Positions 36,596 to 42,377 of a DNA stretch of 42,377 nucleotides are shown here, piece after piece. Origin of the DNA: an uncultured Verrucomicrobia subdivision 3 bacterium (GTDB taxonomy: Bacteria > Verrucomicrobiota > Verrucomicrobiia > Limisphaerales > UBA11358); the NCBI GenBank assembly GCA_903872345.1, contig CAIQKM010000175.1, positions 1-42,377 of the forward strand, written 5' to 3'. The translations under genes were made by a program, and so were the position numbers. The notes under the pieces are model-generated. The model was not told the DNA's origin. It searched no databases and saw nothing but the letters and a program-made list of their open reading frames with translations. Positions within the stretch are counted from its first letter, which is position 1. Every line of letters begins with the position of its first letter.

Positions 36596-39500
36596 TTAGC
36601 CTTGAAACTGTTCTTTGCCAGCCATTCTTGCAAGGCTGATTTTGCTTTTTCGGCCCCCAAATGCATCGCGGCAAGCGCTTTTTGCATTTCTTCACCGTTT
36701 TGCGCATGGGCGGCGGTTTCGAGGGTCATAAAAATGGCGGAAAGCCGGTCCAGACCAAAGGAGGCGGCCACTCCTTTGAGAGAATGGGCGTGACGGTGCA
36801 GTTCCGGCCATTTTTGTTCCGCCCATAACTGTTCCAGTTCGGCCAGCCGGGCGGGCAGATCGGTGTTGAATTCGGCCGCCATCTCCATAACGGCCACCGG
36901 ATCCAGTTCCTGGCAAAGCACTTCCAGCCGGGAAACGTCAAATACGGTTTCGGTGGTTTCCGCCACGGTTTTGGCGGGCGCGGCGCGGAGGACTTCTTCG
37001 AGCTGGTGGGAGGTAAAGGGTTTGGTCAGATAATCATCCATGCCGGCCGCGAGGCAGCGTTCCCGTTCACCAATCAGGGCGTTGGCCGTCAACGCCACGA
37101 TCCGGGTATGACGCGGGCGGTTTTGCTCGGTTTCGAGCTGGCGGATGGCGGCCGTGGCCCCGTAGCCGTCGAGCTCGGGCATGTTGCAGTCCATCAAAAT
37201 AATGTCATATTCCTTGGTCTGGCAGTGCCGGACCGCTTCGGCCCCGTTGACCGCCATGTCCGGGTGGACGCCCAGTCCTTCCAGCATGAGCTGGCACAGT
37301 TTGCGGTTGATGGGGTGATCCTCCGCCAGTAGCACTCGCAAATGGCTCAGGGAAACCCGCTCGGCTCCGCGCACCCCGCGCTTGAAAAAATCTGTTTCGG
37401 GCCGCCGGGTTGTGTTTGGTGTCCCCTCGATCATGCCCACGAGGCCGTCAAAGAGTTGGGATTGTTTCACCGGCTTGAGCAGGACGTTTCCGAACCATTC
37501 GGCTTCCTGTTCCTCCCGCGCCACCGCCATGGCGGGGTTGGACAGGAGTACACTATGAACCTGGCCGCGCCAGGGTTCCAGCGCCCGCCGCAGGGGTTCG
37601 CCGCCCAAGGCCACCAGTTCGTCGTCGCAAATGGCCACGGGGGTTTCGCCGCTGGCCACCGCCTCGCGGACCTGGTTGATAAATTCCTCCGGCGTGCCGG
37701 CCGTGGTGCAGGCCACCCCCCAGCTCTGCAACTGTTCGGCCAGGGATTCGCGGACGCTCGCCTGGGTCGAACCAACCACCACGCGGGCAAAAACCAGGCC
37801 GGGATGGCTCAAGGCCATGACTGGCTGGCTGGGTACGCCAAAGGGCAGTTCGCACCAAAAGGTGGAACCGAGACCGGGTTCACTGCGTACGCCGATGCGG
37901 CCGCCCATGAGTTCGACCAGGCGCCGGCAGATGGCCAGCCCCAAACCGGTGCCGCTGAAGCGGCGGGTGGCGGAGGTGTCGGCCTGGACGAAGGGCTGGA
38001 ACAGCTTGTCAATCTGCTCGGCCGACAGGCCGATGCCGGTATCGTTGACTTCCAGCCGGAGCAGGAGCTTGTCCGCCTGACGGCCGACGGAGCGGACGCG
38101 GACTACGACCTCGCCATGGTTGGTGAATTTGATGCCATTGCCGACCAGATTCAGGAGCACCTGGCGGAGGCGCAGGGGATCGCCGGTGAGCCGGTGAGGC
38201 ACGTCGCGATGCACGATCGCAGCCAGGCTGATCTGTTTGCCGGGGTCACGCAGGGCGGCAATTTCGAGCACGGCGTCCACCACGGAGCGGAGGGAGAAGT
38301 CCTCGCTGACGATGGTGAGTTTGCCGGCCTCGATTTTGGAGAAGTCGAGGACGTCATCAATGACGTGGAGGAGGGCGTTGGCGCTCTGGGAGGTGGCTTC
38401 GGCGAACTCGCGCTGGCGGGGATTGAGGGAGGTTTGGAGGAGCAGTTCGGTCATGCCAAGCACGCCGTTCATGGGGGTGCGCAGCTCATGGCTCATGGTG
38501 GCGAGGAACTCGCTCTTGGCCCGGTTGGAGGCTTCCGCCAGTTCCTTGGCCTCCCGCAACCGCCGCTCCACTTCCTTCCGCGCCGTGATGTCGTCGCCCA
38601 CGCCGACGTAGCCGAAAGGCTGGCCTTGTTCATCAAACAGGGCGGTAATGGAAAGCATCACGGGAAACGTGCTCCCGTCTTTGCGGACATAGGTCCATTC
38701 CCGTTCGTCCGGTTTGCCCGTCCGGAGGGTCTTGGCCACAAACGCATCAAATCCCGGTTCAATCCGGATTCCCAGCTCCTTGGAGAGCTCCGCCGCCCGG
38801 CCAATGACCTCGCTGGCCACATGCAGTGGATCGGGTGCGGATTTGCCCACCAGTTCTTCGGCGGTATAGCCGAGCATGCGTTCCGCAGCTTTGTTAAAAG
38901 TATGAATGATGCCGTTATTGTCGGTGGAAATGATCGAGAAATTGGCGCTGTTGAGAATGGCCTTGTGAGTGGTGCTGGTTTGGTGAAACGCCTCGGCGGC
39001 CAGTTTTCGCTCAATAAACATGCCCAACTGGCGCCCGATGACACTAAAAGTTTTTACCAGCCGGTGGTTGGTTTCAATGGTCCGGGTGCTGTTGAATTCC
39101 ATCACCCCCCAGAATTTGCCGGCAACAAACAGGGGAAAACCGATGACGCTATGCAAACGGTTTCGTGCCGCGACCCGGCTCCGGGGCAGGTTGTTTAAGG
39201 TCGGTCCGTCACGCAGCCAGACCGGTTCGCCGCTTTCCCATATCATCCCCGGGAGACCGATGCCCCGACTGTATTTCATTTCCCGGCTGAGGGCGATGAA
39301 TTCATCGCAGGCGGCCTCCGGCTGCTGCCAGCATTCCATGAAGGCCAGCGTGTTGGACGGTTCGTCATGCCGCCAGAGAATGCCGACCTGCCAGCGCAGG
39401 TGTTCGCCGATGGTTTTCAGCACGTGGGCGATGGCCTCGTTCAGGGTGGCGGCCTCGACGAAAATGCGGGAAACATCATATTGAATGCCCAGGCGCAACT

Positions 39501-40227
39501 CGGCTTCTTTCCGTTCGGTAATGTCGTTGCTGATCCCCATGAAATTGGTAATGCGGCCCGCATCATCCTTGATGGGCTGCATTTCGATGGCGATCCAATA
39601 CTCACGACCGTACTTGGAATAATTAATGAGTTCGACGCTGAAACCCTGGCCTTTCGTGATTTGCTGACGCGTGTATTCCACGGCCCGCTGGTCGGTATTG
39701 GGACCTTGCAAAACCCGGCCGGGCCGCTTGCCGCGCACTTCTTCCAGATGGTAACCGGTGATCCGGGTGAAGGCGGGGTTGACCCATTCAATCAACCCGC
39801 CGGCATCGGTCAGCACCACGCTGTTTTCCGTCCGCTCCGCCACCAAGGCCAGCTTTTGAACGATATCGCCCGGTGACCGGGCGGCTGGGACGAATTCCGG
39901 GGAGCCAATAAAAACCAAGGTTGCCGCAGATGCATCCGTCAAAACAAACCGGCCCCGCAGGAGGGTTCCGGAATTTTTTTCCCGGATCAGAGATTCATTT
40001 TGCGGGGCGGTCGCCAGTTGGGAAAACTCAAATGCGGTTGGCGGCTGGACCGGCTCGAACAGCTCGTTGAACCGTCCGCCGGGCTTGATCTCGGCGGACA
40101 AGGCGGAAACCGCCGTGCCCCAGGCGATGAGATTCCATCCGGAATCAAAGGCGATATGAAGCGGAAACGCCGCCGCAAACACCGCCGGTGTCAGCCCGAT
40201 CTGGCGATGGTCAGCGGGATTTACCAT
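36592..40227 (-). CDS. Soluble hybrid histidine kinase with HNOBA, PAS, GAF, PAS, two receivers and HPt
   Basis: 1,211 residues, no membrane helices. Residues 1-120 match the heme-NO-binding-associated (HNOBA) pattern: FPLHIAFDSGWNLIAWG near the start, then RFNELFEPV, LLRGRFVL and LVFIGSPEFV. Next are PAS (about 122-240), GAF (245-405), PAS (415-550), HisKA (His580), HATPase, a degenerate receiver, a receiver with Asp1013, and HPt near His1148. The first PAS has GKRPGRVLQGPNTD, like LOV, but lacks the photoactive Cys. First gene of the long operon, with a 330-base gap upstream. HNOBA usually couples NO-sensing HNOB proteins to cyclases; none is visible here. The signal is unknown. Confidence 0.88.
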   Translation of the reverse strand: MVNPADHRQIGLTPAVFAAAFPLHIAFDSGWNLIAWGTAVSALSAEIKPGGRFNELFEPVQPPTAFEFSQLATAPQNESLIREKNSGTLLRGRFVLTDASAATLVFIGSPEFVPAARSPGDIVQKLALVAERTENSVVLTDAGGLIEWVNPAFTRITGYHLEEVRGKRPGRVLQGPNTDQRAVEYTRQQITKGQGFSVELINYSKYGREYWIAIEMQPIKDDAGRITNFMGISNDITERKEAELRLGIQYDVSRIFVEAATLNEAIAHVLKTIGEHLRWQVGILWRHDEPSNTLAFMECWQQPEAACDEFIALSREMKYSRGIGLPGMIWESGEPVWLRDGPTLNNLPRSRVAARNRLHSVIGFPLFVAGKFWGVMEFNSTRTIETNHRLVKTFSVIGRQLGMFIERKLAAEAFHQTSTTHKAILNSANFSIISTDNNGIIHTFNKAAERMLGYTAEELVGKSAPDPLHVASEVIGRAAELSKELGIRIEPGFDAFVAKTLRTGKPDEREWTYVRKDGSTFPVMLSITALFDEQGQPFGYVGVGDDITARKEVERRLREAKELAEASNRAKSEFLATMSHELRTPMNGVLGMTELLLQTSLNPRQREFAEATSQSANALLHVIDDVLDFSKIEAGKLTIVSEDFSLRSVVDAVLEIAALRDPGKQISLAAIVHRDVPHRLTGDPLRLRQVLLNLVGNGIKFTNHGEVVVRVRSVGRQADKLLLRLEVNDTGIGLSAEQIDKLFQPFVQADTSATRRFSGTGLGLAICRRLVELMGGRIGVRSEPGLGSTFWCELPFGVPSQPVMALSHPGLVFARVVVGSTQASVRESLAEQLQSWGVACTTAGTPEEFINQVREAVASGETPVAICDDELVALGGEPLRRALEPWRGQVHSVLLSNPAMAVAREEQEAEWFGNVLLKPVKQSQLFDGLVGMIEGTPNTTRRPETDFFKRGVRGAERVSLSHLRVLLAEDHPINRKLCQLMLEGLGVHPDMAVNGAEAVRHCQTKEYDIILMDCNMPELDGYGATAAIRQLETEQNRPRHTRIVALTANALIGERERCLAAGMDDYLTKPFTSHQLEEVLRAAPAKTVAETTETVFDVSRLEVLCQELDPVAVMEMAAEFNTDLPARLAELEQLWAEQKWPELHRHAHSLKGVAASFGLDRLSAIFMTLETAAHAQNGEEMQKALAAMHLGAEKAKSALQEWLAKNSFKAK
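37019..38593 (-). repeat. Kinase-core duplication, copy B
   Basis: Partner of 32265-33839. The match ends sharply at the PAS/kinase join (DIT-[TA]-RKEVERRL), beyond which the two sensor regions are unrelated. The HPt regions are also similar but with a six-base offset change in the linker. Confidence 0.85.
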
Positions 40228-40557
40228 GCGATGGGGAAAAGATGATGGCGGGCCGTCGTTTCATGGCCGGGGGCCGGGTTGATGCGGGACGATGACATCG
40301 GTGGTTTTCCCACCTCCCTTGGTGAAAAATTTTGATGTTGCGGTGGCCATGGACACAACTTTGCTGCTGGTTTCATCTGAATGAATCGGGTAACCGACAG
40401 CTCAATTCCGGCGGCCATCTCCGCTTCCCCAAGCGGGCTCATGATCCAACAAGCCACAGATGCCGGCAACGGTTTGTCTGCCAGTAACGCACAACGACCG
40501 CAGGATTACAGGCTTTTTGTCAGGTGTAAAGTCTGCGGGACTGATTCCCTGGCGTAT
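40228..40557 (-). promoter_or_regulatory. Leader and promoter region of the large operon
   Basis: 330 bases without a gene. Stems seen: GGTGG/CCACC (40300-40304 with 40310-40314), and CCGCTT/AAGCGG around CCCC (40421-40436). No strong -10/-35 pair and no riboswitch class I recognise. It must hold the main promoter of the 20-gene unit unless internal promoters exist, and the end of the RNase D transcript. Confidence 0.4.
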
Positions 40558-41613
40558 TTACCGTAATAGTTCCCGCTGCCAGGCCATCAGCTCGGGCAGA
40601 TATTGGTCCCAATCCCGGGCCAGATCGCCCAGCGCGGCTTTGGGAGCGATGAGGGTGGGGTCAATTTCCAGTTGCTGGGCATGGCGGTCCCGGATGCGTT
40701 CCAATTCCCGGAAGCGGCGGAACTCCGCCTCGCTGGGGCGCTGCGAATGATGCCGGATGATTTGCGGATGTTGCTCCGGCGGAATGGACTGGCCGGTTTT
40801 TACGGCGGCCAGCAGGCTTTCCCGGCGGCGCGGGTGCATGCGCGGGGGCAGCAAGTCCGCCACCGGCTGATGTTCGGACGCCACCTGCGCCACTTCGATC
40901 ATTTTTTCGTGGGAAAGCACAAAAAACGGGGGCCGGTTGCCGGCAATCGCCTCTTTTTCCCGCCAATGCCACATCTCCCGCAAAATGGCCAGGGCGGCCG
41001 GTGCCAGCAGGGCGCTGCCCTTGATGCGCCAGACGGTGTTTTCATCCACCACCGGCGGCTGGGAACTTTCCACAATCAGCCGGGCGCAACTTTCCTGATG
41101 CCACGCCAGCCGGCCTTTCTGCTGCAATTCCGCCTTTAATTTGTCGGTCAGGGGTTTGAGAAAGTGTGTATCATTGCGGGCGTAATTTTCCATCCGCTCC
41201 GTCAGGGGACGCTGGGCCCAGTCCGCTTTTTGGGGGCCTTTGTCCAGCTTTACTCCGAGATGTTTTTCCACCAGGGCTCCGAGACCGAACTGCCGTTCGC
41301 CCAGCAGCCGGGCGGCCAGCATGGTGTCGAAAATGGCCTTGGGCACAAAATTATGGTGCTTGCGCAGCAGCCGGAGATCATAGTCGGCGGCGTGGAAAAT
41401 CAATTCGTGGGGACTGAGGACCGCGAAGAGCGGTTCCAGTTGCATGGCGGCCAGCGGGTCAATCAGTTCGTCGCCGGCCGGGGTCGTGGCCTGAATGAGA
41501 CAGACCTTTTCCGGGTAGGCGTGCAGACTGTCGGCTTCGGTGTCCAGCGCAATCCATTCCGCCGATTGGAGGGTCGGCAGATACGCGGCCAGCTTGGCGT
41601 CGGTGTCAATCAC
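40558..41613 (-). CDS. rnd: Ribonuclease D
   Basis: 351 residues. A 3'-5' exoribonuclease that trims tRNA and other RNA ends. DEDDy motifs are all present: ALDTEAD (Asp24, Glu26), HAADYDLRLL (Asp79) and NYARNDTHFL (Tyr144, Asp148). A C-terminal HRDC-like region follows (PPFFVLSHEKMIEVAQV). The start codon is GTG at 41613; no ATG fits upstream in frame. It lies 31 bases after the 68-residue gene and is probably co-transcribed. Confidence 0.9.
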   Translation of the reverse strand: MIDTDAKLAAYLPTLQSAEWIALDTEADSLHAYPEKVCLIQATTPAGDELIDPLAAMQLEPLFAVLSPHELIFHAADYDLRLLRKHHNFVPKAIFDTMLAARLLGERQFGLGALVEKHLGVKLDKGPQKADWAQRPLTERMENYARNDTHFLKPLTDKLKAELQQKGRLAWHQESCARLIVESSQPPVVDENTVWRIKGSALLAPAALAILREMWHWREKEAIAGNRPPFFVLSHEKMIEVAQVASEHQPVADLLPPRMHPRRRESLLAAVKTGQSIPPEQHPQIIRHHSQRPSEAEFRRFRELERIRDRHAQQLEIDPTLIAPKAALGDLARDWDQYLPELMAWQRELLR

Positions 41614-41644
41614 GCCGCCATCCTACCCGAAACCCGGCGGCGCT

Positions 41645-41851
41645 TCAAACATTCACTCCGCGGTTTGTTCCGGGCAGCCAGACCTGGCTGGCTTGACCCG
41701 TTTCGGCCGCTTCCCAGTCCATGGCCTTGGCCACGGCGGCGCGAATCTGGGCAAACCACCATTTTCCCCGGGCCGCCCGGGTGCTGCGCCGGCCCAAGGG
41801 GCGGGCGGGAATTCCGTTGAATCCAAGTTCGAGTTGTTGATTGGTCGTCAT
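41645..41851 (-). CDS. Small conserved basic protein with WWF motif
   Basis: 68 residues. It begins MTTNQQLELGFNG and has an Arg-rich stretch (RRSTRAARGKWWFAQIR) followed by a helix with MDW. I have seen short proteins of this pattern in Verrucomicrobiota, but no function is known to me. The start is well supported by AAAGG eight bases before the ATG. A palindrome TTGGACA-x5-TGTCCAA lies 39 bases upstream. It is not a shadow: the overlapping frame 41610-41897 has no such pattern. Confidence 0.65.
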   Translation of the reverse strand: MTTNQQLELGFNGIPARPLGRRSTRAARGKWWFAQIRAAVAKAMDWEAAETGQASQVWLPGTNRGVNV

Positions 41852-41889
41852 AATGTGCCTTTCTTATGACGACATCCTCGCAGGGCAGG

Positions 41890-41908
41890 TTGGACATGGG
41901 CTGTCCAA
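41890..41908. promoter_or_regulatory. Perfect 7+5+7 palindrome, operator-like
   Basis: TTGGACA (41890-41896), five bases, TGTCCAA (41902-41908). A typical size for a dimeric regulator site, ending 39 bases before the start codon of the 68-residue gene on the minus strand. Confidence 0.4.
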
Positions 41909-41921
41909 GGTGAAATTTTTT

Positions 41922-42061
41922 CGGGAGTATGTAGATAACGCAAATTGGAATCTCGGGTTGCAGTCCTCGAACCCGGACAACCGAAAACCTGGCGCATTTG
42001 AATTAACCAAACCATCTCCATGCCAGCATAATAGTTCGTTTGCGTTATCTACATACTCCCG
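41922..42061. repeat. MITE-like element with perfect 23-bp inverted ends
   Basis: Bases 41922-41944 and 42039-42061 are perfect 23-bp inverted repeats (arm begins CGGGAGTATGTAGATAAC) enclosing 94 bases with no gene. ATTTTTTC occurs at both edges (41915-41922 and 42063-42070), which could be an 8-bp target duplication, though T-rich repeats arise by chance. Non-autonomous transposon remnants look like this. A long hairpin for RNA or a regulator site remains possible. Confidence 0.5.
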
Positions 42062-42171
42062 GATTTTTTCATGCCCACACCGCACTTGGACCGCCAATGT
42101 CCACCTCCTCTGCCATCATGAGCCGATGAAACGAAACAGTTCAAACCGGCCGGCCAGACCCGCACCCGTAG

Positions 42172-42192
42172 CGGCGGGCATCCTGCCCGCCG
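42172..42192. repeat. REP-like GC palindrome
   Basis: CGGCGGGCA (42172-42180), TCC, TGCCCGCCG (42184-42192): a perfect 9-bp stem. Translated in one frame this reads AGILPAVEP, a stretch I have met repeatedly in spurious ORFs of this phylum, suggesting a dispersed repeat. The rest of 42062-42377 shows no gene; a 167-residue frame across it (41841-42344) is not protein-like. Confidence 0.45.
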
Positions 42193-42377
42193 TAGAGCCG
42201 GTGCTTCCAGCCCGGCGGCGCTTGCTCCCGCGCTCACACCAGCCCCACTTCTGCCCACGCGCTGCTGCCTCCGTCATTGGCTGCTGGCCGTGCTGGCCGT
42301 CCGCAAGGACTGTTGGTTTTTCCTTCCGACCCTGCTGTCCCTAATGTCCTTTCCAAATTAACCACTGATAAACCCAA

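Noticed and set aside
39450..39865. LOV photoreceptor in the soluble kinase
   Set aside because: The sequence GKRPGRVLQGPNTD resembles LOV but lacks the Cys needed for photochemistry.
41610..41897. 95-residue frame overlapping the WWF protein
   Set aside because: Shadow frame; the alternative has a good ribosome binding site and a known pattern.
41950..41980. tRNA T-arm-like sequence inside the inverted repeat
   Set aside because: GGTTCGA is present on the minus strand, but the stem does not pair as a T-arm and no acceptor or anticodon arm is found.
41922..42061. Integron attC site
   Set aside because: The ends lack the GTTRRRY and RYYYAAC cores.

Overview
The window comes from a GC-rich Gram-negative bacterium. 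An OprB-type outer-membrane porin, many large hybrid histidine kinases, weak or absent Shine-Dalgarno sequences and a 68-residue protein with an arginine-rich 'WWF' core (a type I associate with Verrucomicrobiota) point to that phylum. This placement is inference; there is no rRNA or other marker gene here to prove it.

Layout. Bases 1-140 are the tail of a transposase gene cut by the window edge, with a possible terminal repeat. Bases 329-4418 (+) hold a membrane hybrid histidine kinase and an OprB-like porin. Bases 4793-7930 (+) hold a complete amino-acid permease of the APC superfamily fused to a hybrid histidine kinase. Next come a D-2-hydroxyacid dehydrogenase (+), a small one-helix membrane protein (-) and a secreted SGNH hydrolase (+). 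From 10512 leftmost start to 12598 a two-gene minus-strand unit carries a GT4 glycosyltransferase and a DUF2334/NodB-like deacetylase, preceded by a gap with two hairpins and a promoter candidate.

From 40227 down to 12864 there is one uninterrupted minus-strand train of 20 genes, about 27.4 kb. No gap exceeds 27 bases and 13 of the 19 junctions are 4-base stop/start overlaps. It looks like one giant exopolysaccharide operon with its own signalling built in. In order of transcription it has two giant hybrid kinases with HPt domains (tandem duplicates whose kinase cores are almost identical in DNA), a GT4, a uridine-kinase-like enzyme, a polyprenyl-phosphate sugar transferase, a nucleotidyltransferase/beta-helix/sugar-transferase fusion that has lost both catalytic signatures, two STAS proteins, a protein joining an RsbW-like kinase to an RsbU-like PP2C phosphatase, a CheY-like receiver, a CBS-type family II pyrophosphatase, a GH15-like protein, an alkaline-phosphatase-fold protein, a flippase, five further glycosyltransferases and a MNT-type nucleotidyltransferase-fold protein. 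A likely reading is that the kinases and the partner-switching module set the output of polymer synthesis: the sugar transferase starts the lipid-linked repeat, the glycosyltransferases extend it, the flippase exports it, and the pyrophosphatase and uridine kinase support nucleotide-sugar supply. No Wzy-type polymerase or outer-membrane export protein is recognisable in the window.

Bases 40558-41851 (-) hold ribonuclease D and the 68-residue protein. The last 526 bases hold no convincing gene but carry a 7+5+7 palindrome, a perfect 23-bp inverted repeat 94 bp apart that resembles a MITE, and a REP-like GC palindrome.
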